A DNA stretch of 51,556 nucleotides, from NCBI GenBank assembly GCA_949300425.1, contig CASGED010000003.1:1-51556 (forward strand), read 5' to 3'. Made by a program: the position numbers and the translations under genes. Within the stretch, counting starts at the first letter, position 1; every line of letters starts with the position of its first letter. The DNA is from an uncultured Bacteroides sp. Lineage in GTDB: Bacteria > Bacteroidota > Bacteroidia > Bacteroidales > Bacteroidaceae. A model generated the notes under the pieces. That model made no database searches and was not told the DNA's origin. It saw nothing but the letters and a program-made list of their open reading frames with translations. Shown here in pieces: positions 16,750 through 24,730 of the stretch.

Positions 16750-17086
16750 TATGGAAATTCGTTTGGATGCGGAGGCGGATTCTTTCTTGCAAGATTTGCC
16801 TTATGTATTGTTGAACGAAGGTTATAAAAGTTCTTTGGAAGCGGCTCTCGATTATGTGGATGACATTTTAGAGCAGGTTCGTCAACTCCCGTTTATGCCT
16901 CATTATCAGTTGTCACCTATGCCAAAACGTCATTATGCCATCTATGGAGAGGATTTAAGATATACTTTCTTTAAACGCAAAAGTGCCCCGCAGACTACTT
17001 GGTACATATTTTTTCAAGTAAAGGAGAACAGGTATTTGGTGAAGCACATCGCAAATAATTGGCTGGAAGGGCAATTCATACGATGA
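16742..17086 (+). CDS. ParE/RelE-fold toxin
   Basis: A 114-aa basic protein. It opens MEIRLDAEADSFLQDLP, a pattern typical of the RelE/ParE plasmid-stabilisation fold (strand, then helix). A central helix follows (AALDYVDDILEQVRQLPF), and the C-terminal strands RYTFFKRKSAPQTTWYIFFQV and KHIANNW complete the fold. Such toxins either cut mRNA on ribosomes (RelE) or poison gyrase (ParE); the sequence alone does not tell which. It overlaps the antitoxin by 8 nt. It lies inside a capsule operon, where it could stabilise the locus. Confidence 0.7.
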   Translation: MSDMEIRLDAEADSFLQDLPYVLLNEGYKSSLEAALDYVDDILEQVRQLPFMPHYQLSPMPKRHYAIYGEDLRYTFFKRKSAPQTTWYIFFQVKENRYLVKHIANNWLEGQFIR

Positions 17087-17230
17087 ATTCCTGATGGCCA
17101 TTGTTTATTATACAATCTTCCGAAATAATCCGAAAACTTTTTCTTGCCTTTTTTGAAGCACGTGAATAGTCCTACATACGATTGTGTTTCACAGATGAAA
17201 CAATAAACATTATTTCTATATTCCCTATGA

Positions 17231-17256
17231 CTTCATACCCGCTACCGGGCGTGAAG
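17231..17256 (+). terminator. Hairpin with T-run before the epimerase gene
   Basis: Arms 17231-17241 and 17246-17256 pair over 11 positions with one mismatch and one wobble (core CCCG-CTAC-CGGG). CCAATTTTT follows. It lies after the toxin gene and 36 nt before the epimerase start, so it could be the terminator of the toxin-antitoxin unit or an attenuator of the distal capsule genes. Confidence 0.5.
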
Positions 17257-17291
17257 CCAATTTTTATGTCTCAAATTTTACCTTGATTTTT

Positions 17292-18362
17292 ATGCTTAAA
17301 ACCAACGTGTCCTTAGCGGGCAAGACCGTTTTCATCACCGGTGTTGCCGGCTTCATCGGCTCTAACCTTGCCAAACGGCTGCTGAATGAGGTTACTGATG
17401 TAAAAGTGGTAGGCATCGACAATCTGAACGATTATTACGATGTCCGCCTGAAAGAAGAGCGGCTGAAGCGATTGACCGATTTCAACCAGTTTGTATTCAT
17501 CGAAGGCGATATTGCCGATAAAAGTACAATCAGTGAAATCTTTCGGCGCTATCAACCCCAAGTAGTGGTCAACTTGGCGGCGCAAGCCGGAGTGCGTTAC
17601 AGCATCAGCCATCCGGACAGTTATATTTTTTCCAACCTGATAGGATTCTACAACATCTTGGAAGCTTGCCGACACAGTTATGACGGTGGGCAAACGGGGG
17701 TGGAACACTTGGTTTATGCCAGTTCGAGCAGCGTGTACGGCTCCAACAAGAAAGTGCCGTACAGCACGGAGGACAAAGTGGACCATCCGATCAGCCTGTA
17801 TGCGGCAACAAAGAAGAGTGACGAACTGATGGCGCACGCTTACAGCAAGCTGTACAACATCCCTTGTACGGGCTTGCGTTTCTTTACGGTTTACGGTCCG
17901 GCAGGACGTCCCGACATGGCTTACTTCGGATTTACGGATAAGTTAGTAAAAGGGGAAACCATCAAAATCTTCAATTACGGCAACTGCCAGCGGGACTTTA
18001 CGTATATAGATGACATCGTGGAGGGGGTGGTACGGGTAATGCGACATGCGCCCGAACGGAAGAACGGAGAGGACGGATTGCCTGTCCCGCCTTACAAAAT
18101 ATACAATATAGGTAACAACCATCCCGAAAGTCTGCTCGATTTTGTGACTATCCTGCAAGAGGAATTGGTTCGGGCAGGCGTGCTTCCCAAGGATTATGAC
18201 TTCGATGCCCATAAGGAATTGGTGCCGATGCAGCCGGGTGACGTACCCGTGACGTATGCGGACACTTCGGCATTGGAAGAGGATTTTGGATTTAAGCCAA
18301 GCACTTCCTTGCGGGATGGGTTGCGGGCGTTTGCGGAGTGGTATGTCCAATATTATAAATGA
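17292..18362 (+). CDS. UDP-glucuronate 4-epimerase-like NAD-dependent epimerase
   Basis: A 356-aa extended short-chain dehydrogenase. It has the NAD-binding loop GVAGFIGSNLAKRLL (about 17-31), the acidic end of strand 2 VVGIDNLNDYYD, catalytic Ser in YASSSSVYG, and YxxxK as YAATKKS. The NLNDYYD...LKEERL segment is characteristic of UDP-GlcA 4-epimerases (GAE/CapI type), which make UDP-galacturonate for capsules. ATG 17292 is used rather than TTG 17283. It supplies an activated acidic sugar to the transferases of this cluster. Confidence 0.88.
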   Translation: MLKTNVSLAGKTVFITGVAGFIGSNLAKRLLNEVTDVKVVGIDNLNDYYDVRLKEERLKRLTDFNQFVFIEGDIADKSTISEIFRRYQPQVVVNLAAQAGVRYSISHPDSYIFSNLIGFYNILEACRHSYDGGQTGVEHLVYASSSSVYGSNKKVPYSTEDKVDHPISLYAATKKSDELMAHAYSKLYNIPCTGLRFFTVYGPAGRPDMAYFGFTDKLVKGETIKIFNYGNCQRDFTYIDDIVEGVVRVMRHAPERKNGEDGLPVPPYKIYNIGNNHPESLLDFVTILQEELVRAGVLPKDYDFDAHKELVPMQPGDVPVTYADTSALEEDFGFKPSTSLRDGLRAFAEWYVQYYK

Positions 18363-18426
18363 TGATAAAGTATGGAAAAGATTAGAAGTTGGTTAAAGTT
18401 GCCTTGTGAAAAAAAATAACAGCGTT

Positions 18427-19668
18427 ATGAAAATCATTTTAGTAAACTACCGCTACTTTATTAGTGGCGGTCCGGAACGTTATTATTTCAATATCAAAGA
18501 GATATTGGAGAAGCATGGGCATGAGGTCATCCCGTTCAGTGTGAAAAGCAGCAGGAACTTGCCCAACGGTTATGAAAGGTATTTTCTGGAGATAGTGGAT
18601 GACGAGGTGTATTTTGCGCAGGCCAAAAGGAAAACGCCCAAGATGATTCTGAAGTCCTTTACCAGAATGTTCTATTCGTGGGAGGCAAGGCGGAAGATGC
18701 GCCAGTTGATACGCGATACGCGGCCCGACCTAGTCTATGTTATGCAGATGCATAACAAGATTTCTCCGAGCATAGTGGATGCCGCCCGTAGCGAGGGCGT
18801 GCCTGTGGTGCACCGCATTTCGGACTTTCAATATATGTGTCCGAACGCTTTGTTCTATAATGACCGGATAGGAGTTTGCGAGGATTGCCTAAAAGGCAAA
18901 CGGATGAGTTGCGTGAAATATCGTTGCGTGTTGAACTCTCCCGTGTATTCAGCCATCAAGATGACTGCCAAATGGCTGCATGACACGATGAAGGTGACAA
19001 CAAAAATAGATGCTTTTGTGGTGCCTTCCTCGTTTACATTGGGCAAGTTGCATGAGTACGGGATTCCGATGCGGAAACTGAATCTCATACCTACCTTCTT
19101 CAACCTGAAAGAAAAAGAACCGATGGTAGAATATCGACCGTTTGTACTTTTTGTGGGTAGGATTGAGAAGCAAAAAGGATTGATGACTTTGGTAAAGACT
19201 TTTGAAAATACGGAATACAATCTGAAAATAATCGGCTTTTCAAACGACGGTTATGAGAAGGAATTGAAAGGTTACTTGAAAGATAAACAGCATAACATCG
19301 AGTTCTTAGGAAGGAAGCCGTTTGAAGAAATCGTGCCTTATCTGAAGACGTGTCTTTGTTCCGTGGTTCCGTCGGAATGGTATGACAACTTTCCCAACGT
19401 AATCCTTGAGAGTTTCGCTTATAAAAAGGCTGTCATTGCTACCAGCTTTGGCTCTTTGCCCGAATTGGTCAAAGACCACGAAACAGGGCTGACATTCAAG
19501 TATGCCGACATCATGGATTTCAGGCGGAAGGTGGAGTATATGTTCAATCATCCCGACCAAGCCCAATTGATGGGGGAAAACGCTTACAAGGTGTTGCTTG
19601 ACAACTATTCGCCTGAAACCCATTACGAACGTTTGATGAATCTGTTTGAAGGTGTGTTGAAGGCGTAA
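18427..19668 (+). CDS. GT4-family glycosyltransferase
   Basis: A 413-aa GT-B fold enzyme. KIILVNYRYFISGGPERYYFNI is the N-terminal acceptor-domain loop. The central cysteine-containing insert FYNDRIGVCEDCLKGKRMSCVKYRC (around 150-175) may bind a metal. The C-terminal domain shows FVLFVGRIEKQKGL and the donor-site motif PSEWYDNFPNVILESFAYKKAVIATSFGSLPE. ATG 18427 begins at the first strand; GTG 18406 would add seven polar residues. It probably acts on the lipid-linked capsule unit in the cytoplasm. Confidence 0.87.
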   Translation: MKIILVNYRYFISGGPERYYFNIKEILEKHGHEVIPFSVKSSRNLPNGYERYFLEIVDDEVYFAQAKRKTPKMILKSFTRMFYSWEARRKMRQLIRDTRPDLVYVMQMHNKISPSIVDAARSEGVPVVHRISDFQYMCPNALFYNDRIGVCEDCLKGKRMSCVKYRCVLNSPVYSAIKMTAKWLHDTMKVTTKIDAFVVPSSFTLGKLHEYGIPMRKLNLIPTFFNLKEKEPMVEYRPFVLFVGRIEKQKGLMTLVKTFENTEYNLKIIGFSNDGYEKELKGYLKDKQHNIEFLGRKPFEEIVPYLKTCLCSVVPSEWYDNFPNVILESFAYKKAVIATSFGSLPELVKDHETGLTFKYADIMDFRRKVEYMFNHPDQAQLMGENAYKVLLDNYSPETHYERLMNLFEGVLKA

Positions 19669-19696
19669 ACGCATTGTTAGAAGACAAACAATTATA

Positions 19697-20770
19697 ATGA
19701 TTATGACACATACAAACATTCCGCGTCCCACGGACGCGAGTATCATCTTGACGTATCGCTGCCCGATGCGTTGCAAGATGTGTAACATTTGGTGTAACCC
19801 TACCCCAAAAAGTGAAGAGATAAAAGCTTCGGACTTAAGGACCCTGCCGAAGCTGAAGTTTATTAACCTGACCGGCGGAGAGCCTTTCATCCGGGAAGAC
19901 TTGGAGGAGATTGTGGAGGAGTGCTACAGGCATTCGCCCCGCATCGTCATCTCTACCAGCGGATGGTTTGAGGACAAAGTCATCGCCTTGGCCAAACGTT
20001 TCCCTAACATCGGCATCCGCATCTCCATCGAAGGACTGAGCCAGAAGAACGACGAACTGCGAGGTCATGCGGGCGGTTTCGACAAGGGTCTGCGCACGCT
20101 GCTTACGTTGAAACACATGGGGCTGAAGGACATCGGGTTTGGCTGTACGGTGTCGAACCATAACTCCAAGGATATGCTCTCGCTTTACCAACTGTCGCTT
20201 TCGTTGGGCATGGAGTTCGCCACGGCAGCTTTCCATAACTCGTATTACTTTCATAAAAGTGACAACGTAATTACGAATAAGGATGAAGTGACGAGTAATT
20301 TCAAGCAACTGATAGAGTGGCAGTTGAAAGAGAAGCATCCGAAAAGCTGGTTCCGCGCTTGGTTCAACATGGGGCTGATAAATTATATCGAAGGCGGACG
20401 GCGTATGTTGCCTTGCGAAGCTGGGTCCGCCAACTTCTTCATTGACCCTTGGGGAGAAGTGATGCCCTGCAACGGGTTGGAGGAAAAGTATTGGAAGGAA
20501 AGCATGGGGAACATCCACGACAAGCCTTTTATGGAGATTTGGGAGAGCGAGCAGGCGCAGAAAGTTCGCCAAATGGTACGAAAATGTCCGAAGAACTGTT
20601 GGATGGTGGGTACGGCAAGTCCCGTGATGCACAAGTACGTCAAGTATCCGGCCATATGGGCGTTGAAAAACAAGTTGCGCTCCCTGCAAAGCAAACCGGC
20701 TTGCATAGACCCGAAATGGTGTGACGTGGGACAGGACCCACAGCAAGGAGATTTGAGGGAGAAGTTCTGA
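19697..20770 (+). CDS. Radical SAM enzyme with SPASM-like C-terminus
   Basis: A 357-aa enzyme. The radical SAM cluster motif CPMRCKMC uses Cys22, Cys26 and Cys29. LTGGEPFIREDLEE is the SAM-binding GGEP loop. The C-terminal segment holds MLPCEAGSANFFIDPWGEVMPCNGLEE and KCPKNCWM, cysteine sets like SPASM auxiliary clusters. The reaction is not predictable: family members modify peptides, sugars or lipids. It lies 28 nt after a GT4 gene and on the same strand, so a role in tailoring the glycan or a carrier is likely but unproven. Confidence 0.85.
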   Translation: MIMTHTNIPRPTDASIILTYRCPMRCKMCNIWCNPTPKSEEIKASDLRTLPKLKFINLTGGEPFIREDLEEIVEECYRHSPRIVISTSGWFEDKVIALAKRFPNIGIRISIEGLSQKNDELRGHAGGFDKGLRTLLTLKHMGLKDIGFGCTVSNHNSKDMLSLYQLSLSLGMEFATAAFHNSYYFHKSDNVITNKDEVTSNFKQLIEWQLKEKHPKSWFRAWFNMGLINYIEGGRRMLPCEAGSANFFIDPWGEVMPCNGLEEKYWKESMGNIHDKPFMEIWESEQAQKVRQMVRKCPKNCWMVGTASPVMHKYVKYPAIWALKNKLRSLQSKPACIDPKWCDVGQDPQQGDLREKF

Positions 20771-20779
20771 ACGAAGAAA

Positions 20780-20890
20780 TCATTTTATTCTTTTCCCTTT
20801 GAGCAGGAGCCATAGTGCGGATAATCCTGCCAGGAGGATTATCCACAGATAGTGAGTGGTTTCTTTTAGATTCGTCAATAGATTCTTCAT
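20780..20890 (-). CDS. Possible small single-pass membrane peptide, 36 aa
   Basis: The minus-strand frame starts at ATG 20888-20890, 28 nt after the AAA/DUF4143 gene ends, and encodes MKNLLTNLKETTHYLW followed by one hydrophobic helix (IILLAGLSALWLLL) and a basic KGKRIK tail. This polarity fits a small inner-membrane peptide. A 9-bp hairpin (GGATAATCC/GGATTATCC, 20818-20843) lies inside its coding part. No good ribosome site is visible, so the call is tentative. Confidence 0.3.
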   Translation of the reverse strand: MKNLLTNLKETTHYLWIILLAGLSALWLLLKGKRIK

Positions 20891-20918
20891 CGAAAGTTGG
20901 CTAAGAAGGAATACATTT

Positions 20919-22181
20919 CTACAGAGAATCATTCTCCAACATCCATTTCCAAATGGGCACAATCTCAATCGTTTGGTTGCCTATGGTAAGGGAATTTTCT
21001 TCGTTATAAGTGATAATCAGCGAACGTTGCAATGGCTTGAAAGCATGTAGTTTTACTAAGGCAGAGATTTCCCGTTCCCGTGTCTCTTGGTTAATCATCT
21101 GGTAAGAAACTTGGATGGCGAGCGACGCTGAAGGAACATAAAAATCGACTTCTACGTTTCGGTTGTAATAATATAGATTGTTGCCGTAGTTGCGTAACAA
21201 ATAGATGGCTACAAGGTTCTCCAGTAATTTGCTTTCGGGATTGATGAGAAACAGATTCAAGATGCCGTTGTCATAGAAATAATGTTTCTGCATCACTTCA
21301 CGTTGTGGAATCGTATCCGTAAAATTGGACACGGAAAAACAAAGGAACGCTTCCTTAAAATAGGACAAGTATGCCGATATGGTATTGCGGTTAATGGAAG
21401 TCCCGTCACCTTGCAGGATGTTCTGAAGCCGCTTAACAGCTGTCGGCTGCATAACGCTGTCGGCAAGCTTGCGTATGAGGAGCGTGATGCTTCGCTCGTT
21501 CCGGATATTTTTTCGGATGACAATGTCGGAGTAAAGCACTTTTTGATAAAGTGAGGTCAGCCATAAACGTTTGTCGATGAAAGAGAACGATTCGGCCAAT
21601 CCACCGAAATAGAAATAATCGCCAAGTAGACGTATGACGTCTGCCTTTTGTGGAGAGAGGTACCAATGCTCATTCAGTGTCAAGCCTTTATATTTTAGAT
21701 ATTCAGAAAATGAAAAGGGCCAGATTTCTTGTATGAGAAATCTTCCGCCAAGTGTGGAGGCTATCTCCCGGCTCAACATATGGGCATTGCTGCCGGTGAT
21801 GAATATGCGTCTTCCTTCATCGGCAAGCCTTCGGGCGAAGTGTTCCCAGCCATCGACGTTTTGAATCTCATCAAGGAAAATTATAGGTTCATACGCAAAC
21901 AGTTCGCGGTATGCGTCGATCACCAAGTGCAAATCTTCTTTCTTTATGTCCGTGATGCGTTCGTCCTCGAAGTTTATGAACAGTATTTCGTGTATGTCAT
22001 GGCCTTCGTTTAGCAACTGTTGGATGTATTGATAGAGCATATAGGTCTTCCCCGCGCGGCGTATTCCGACAAAAACGTAATTCCCGGCGGGGTCTATTGC
22101 AATGTTTCGCTTTTGCAACTTTATGTTTCTAATGAAATCTTGTTGCCACAAAATAATTTCCTGAATGATATTTTTCTCCAT
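20919..22181 (-). CDS. AAA ATPase with DUF4143 domain
   Basis: A 420-aa P-loop protein. Walker A is GIRRAGKTYM (about residues 39-48). Walker B is PIIFLDEIQNV, with a sensor-like IFITGSNAHML. The C-terminal half is the DUF4143 part with the PD-(D/E)XK-like segment NVEVDFYVP...LAIQVSY. These proteins are widespread and variable in Bacteroides; their function is unknown, though the nuclease-like tail and patchy occurrence suggest a role in conflict or recombination. ATG 22181 is chosen over 22235 because it follows a -7 box at 22203-22210. It is the only sizeable minus-strand gene inside the capsule cluster. Confidence 0.82.
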   Translation of the reverse strand: MEKNIIQEIILWQQDFIRNIKLQKRNIAIDPAGNYVFVGIRRAGKTYMLYQYIQQLLNEGHDIHEILFINFEDERITDIKKEDLHLVIDAYRELFAYEPIIFLDEIQNVDGWEHFARRLADEGRRIFITGSNAHMLSREIASTLGGRFLIQEIWPFSFSEYLKYKGLTLNEHWYLSPQKADVIRLLGDYFYFGGLAESFSFIDKRLWLTSLYQKVLYSDIVIRKNIRNERSITLLIRKLADSVMQPTAVKRLQNILQGDGTSINRNTISAYLSYFKEAFLCFSVSNFTDTIPQREVMQKHYFYDNGILNLFLINPESKLLENLVAIYLLRNYGNNLYYYNRNVEVDFYVPSASLAIQVSYQMINQETREREISALVKLHAFKPLQRSLIITYNEENSLTIGNQTIEIVPIWKWMLENDSL

Positions 22182-22202
22182 ATAACGACGCTTGTTTAAC
22201 CA

Positions 22203-22269
22203 CAAAGATAATGCTTTTTGTTGTATAGAGAGCATAAATCGTCAAAATATGCACTCTATGGAGAGCATA
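22203..22269 (-). promoter_or_regulatory. Promoter and direct-repeat operator of the AAA ATPase gene
   Basis: TATCTTTG (minus strand, 22210-22203) is an exact -7 box. There is no good -33. Instead TATAGAGAGCATA (22224-22236) and TATGGAGAGCATA (22257-22269) repeat 33 nt apart, the first over the -33 position. This layout suggests control by a protein bound to the repeats. Confidence 0.5.
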
Positions 22270-22304
22270 TTTGATGGAAATATGTACTTTTAACCATTGT
22301 TTTT

Positions 22305-23417
22305 ATGAAAATTGTAGTGACCGGCACCCGTGGTATACCGAATATCATGGGTGGCGTGGAGACGCATTGCGAGGAATTGTTTCCCCGAATGGCGCGACGA
22401 GGCTTTGACGTGACCGTCATCCGGAGAAGCAACTATGTGAAGGATAATCTGACGGAATGGAATGGCGTCAGATTGGTGGACATCGAAAGTCCGAAAAAGA
22501 AATCGTTCGAGGCCATTATTCATACGTTCCGAGCGATAAACAGAGCGAAACGGTTGGGGGCGGACGTGCTGCATATCCATGCCATCGGACCGGCGCTGTT
22601 AGTGCCCTATGCCAAAATGCTGGGCATGAGGGTGGTTTTCACCCATCACGGTCCTGACTATGACCGGGACAAATGGGGACTGGCGGCAAAGACGATGCTG
22701 AAGTTCGGCGAGCGTTTGGGCTGCATGTTTGCCGACGAGGTGATTGTCATATCCGATGTCATCCGTAATCTGATAAAACGGAAATACAACAGGACGCAGC
22801 ACGTACACCTTATATATAATGGGGTGTCGCAACCAGAAATGTGTGATTATCCTGAATATTTCCAAGAACTGGGCATCGAAAAAGGTAAGTACATCTTAGG
22901 TATGTGTCGGTTTGTGCCGGAAAAGAACCTGCACCACTTAATTTCGGCTTTTGCCAAAATGAAGAATGAAGAGTTAAGGATGAAGAATGCAGCGTCTGAC
23001 ATCAAGTTGGTTCTTGCCGGCGATACAGACTTTGAGGATGACTATTCACGTGGCTTGAAAGAATTGGCAAGGAAGAACGGAGTGGTGCTGACCGGTTTTA
23101 TCAAAGGCCGGAAGTTGCATTCGCTATTGACGAACTGCCGTTGCTACTGCCTGCCGTCGAGCCATGAGGGACTGCCCATCGCATTGCTGGAAGCCATGAG
23201 TTATAGTGTTCCGGTTATTGTGAGCGACATCCCGGCCAACAAGGAGGTAGGTTTGCCGGAAGAGGATTATTTCCCGGTGGGCAATGTAGAGGCATTGGCT
23301 GAAAGGTTGAGCAATGTCATCAAGCGTCCTTTAACGCCTGTTCCTTATGACATGGCCAAATATGACTGGGAGAAAATCGCGGACCAACTGACGGGCGTTT
23401 ACCGCTTGCTATCGTAA
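22305..23417 (+). CDS. GT4-family glycosyltransferase with repeat-derived insert
   Basis: A 370-aa GT-B enzyme. KIVVTGTRGIPNIMGGVETHCEEL is the N-terminal glycine loop and LHIHAIGPALLVPYAK the helix after it. The C-terminal domain has GMCRFVPEKNLHHLI and the donor site PSSHEGLPIALLEAMSYSVPVIVSD. Between strands, at 22968-22999, the DNA matches the Bacteroides intergenic MKN-type repeat and encodes MKNEELRMKN. This in-frame surface insert probably came from the dispersed repeat. The stop TAA (23415-23417) lies within an IS66-like end. Last gene of the capsule cluster. Confidence 0.85.
   Translation: MKIVVTGTRGIPNIMGGVETHCEELFPRMARRGFDVTVIRRSNYVKDNLTEWNGVRLVDIESPKKKSFEAIIHTFRAINRAKRLGADVLHIHAIGPALLVPYAKMLGMRVVFTHHGPDYDRDKWGLAAKTMLKFGERLGCMFADEVIVISDVIRNLIKRKYNRTQHVHLIYNGVSQPEMCDYPEYFQELGIEKGKYILGMCRFVPEKNLHHLISAFAKMKNEELRMKNAASDIKLVLAGDTDFEDDYSRGLKELARKNGVVLTGFIKGRKLHSLLTNCRCYCLPSSHEGLPIALLEAMSYSVPVIVSDIPANKEVGLPEEDYFPVGNVEALAERLSNVIKRPLTPVPYDMAKYDWEKIADQLTGVYRLLS
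22968..22999. repeat. MKN-type dispersed repeat inside a coding region
   Basis: ATGAAGAATGAAGAGTTAAG followed by GATGAAGAATG lies in frame in the GT4 gene. The same A/G-rich motif occurs between genes at 38412-38445, 40773-40866 and near 49373. It encodes a short charged stretch that interrupts the Rossmann-like domain at a loop. Confidence 0.6.
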
Positions 23418-23434
23418 ACGTCCCAAACAGACGT
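23414..23434 (+). repeat. Solo IS66-like end
   Basis: GTAAACGTCCCAAACAGACG plus one base agrees with the left end at 8954-8974 at 18 of 21 positions and has the same orientation. It overlaps the stop codon of the last capsule gene, just as the left copy overlaps the AbiJ stop. No matching second end is seen nearby. Together the two direct copies bracket the whole capsule cluster. Confidence 0.55.
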
Positions 23435-23495
23435 GTGGCATAACCAGTCCCTACTGAGAGACAAGACAAAAGCGATATCATAGCCGTAGTGAGCA

Positions 23496-23532
23496 AAAAC
23501 GGCGGGAACAAGTAAGTCTCCCGCCGTTTTTT
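23496..23532. terminator. Bidirectional intrinsic terminator
   Basis: AAAACGGCGGGA (23496-23507) pairs perfectly with TCCCGCCGTTTT (23519-23530) across an 11-nt loop, with T-runs on both strands. It separates the convergent capsule cluster and asd. Confidence 0.9.
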
Positions 23533-23593
23533 ATATCCACACCTTATCAGGTTTGATCGATTGACAACGAAGCAGTTGTCATTTCCATATTTT

Positions 23594-24601
23594 TTACAAC
23601 GCTTTCTCCTTAATCAGCCACTCCGCTATCTGCACGGCATTGAGGGCGGCGCCTTTCTTTATCTGGTCGCCTACAATCCAGAAGGCGAGGCCGCAATCGT
23701 TGGTCAGGTCCTTGCGGATGCGGCCTACGTAGACGGGGTCTTTACCGGCCAAGAACAAAGGCATGGGGTATTCCTTCTCGGCGGGATTGTCCATCAGCAC
23801 CAAACCTTCGCCCTTAGAGAATGCCTCGCGGGCTTCTTCTACAGAGATGGGACGTTCGGTCTCTACCCAAATGCTTTCGGAGTGAGAACGCAAAGCAGGC
23901 ACACGGACGCAAGTGGCGCTGACCTTCACATCGCTGTGCATGATTTTGCGCGTCTCGTTATACATCTTCATTTCTTCCTTGGTGTAACCGTTGTCCGTGA
24001 ATACGTCAATCTGCGGGATGAGGTTGAAAGCCAACTGATAGGCAAACTTCTCCACGGTGACAGGCTCGCCGGCCAGCACCTGGCGATATTGCGTATAGAG
24101 TTCGTCCATGGCGGCGGCTCCGGCACCGCTGGCTGCCTGGTAGGTAGATACGTGTACGGTCTTGATGTGACTCAACTGCTCGATGGCTTTCAAGGCAACC
24201 ACCATCTGAATGGTCGTACAGTTGGGGTTGGCAACGATGCCGCGCGGACGGTTGAGAGCATCGGCGGGATTGACTTCGGGCACTACCAAAGGCACGTCTT
24301 CGTCCATGCGGAAAGCGCTGGAGTTGTCTATCATGACTGCGCCATACTTGGTAATGGTCTCGGCATATTCTTTCGAAGTGCCCGCTCCAGCGGAAGCAAA
24401 GGCGATGTCCACGCCCTTGAAGTCATCGTTGTGTTGCAGCAACTTCACTTCTATTTCCTTGCCACGGAAAGTGTAGTGAGTGCCGGCGCTACGCTTCGAG
24501 CCGAACAACAACAGTTCATCTATCGGGAAATTCCGTTCATCGAGCACACGCAGGAACTCTTGTCCCACGGCTCCGCTTGCTCCAACAATTGCTACTTTCA
24601 T
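23594..24601 (-). CDS. asd: Aspartate-semialdehyde dehydrogenase
   Basis: A 335-aa NADP-dependent enzyme that reduces aspartyl phosphate to aspartate semialdehyde in the lysine, threonine and methionine pathway. The glycine-rich loop is [18 protein letters not shown]. The catalytic Cys is in NPNCTTIQ (about residue 128), with the [13 protein letters not shown] loop and the His-containing [13 protein letters not shown]. Full length for the family. It is transcribed leftward toward the bidirectional terminator; a minus-strand -7 box TAACTTTG lies at 24661-24654. Confidence 0.95.
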   Translation of the reverse strand: MKVAIVGASGAVGQEFLRVLDERNFPIDELLLFGSKRSAGTHYTFRGKEIEVKLLQHNDDFKGVDIAFASAGAGTSKEYAETITKYGAVMIDNSSAFRMDEDVPLVVPEVNPADALNRPRGIVANPNCTTIQMVVALKAIEQLSHIKTVHVSTYQAASGAGAAAMDELYTQYRQVLAGEPVTVEKFAYQLAFNLIPQIDVFTDNGYTKEEMKMYNETRKIMHSDVKVSATCVRVPALRSHSESIWVETERPISVEEAREAFSKGEGLVLMDNPAEKEYPMPLFLAGKDPVYVGRIRKDLTNDCGLAFWIVGDQIKKGAALNAVQIAEWLIKEKAL

Positions 24602-24653
24602 ATTGTTCCTTTCGTATTAAAAAATAATTCTATATTAATATGTATAACGGGCG

Positions 24654-24661
24654 CAAAGTTA
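24654..24661 (-). promoter_or_regulatory. -7 box of asd promoter
   Basis: TAACTTTG on the minus strand matches TAnnTTTG. At the expected -33 position the sequence is TTTA (24684-24681, 19-nt spacer). It lies in the divergent gap between asd and the antiporter gene. Confidence 0.45.
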
Positions 24662-24730
24662 CAACAAATAGTTTCTAAACTAAAAACTTTTTTGTTATTT
24701 TGCAGGCCGAAACCTTAAAAACGCAATCTC

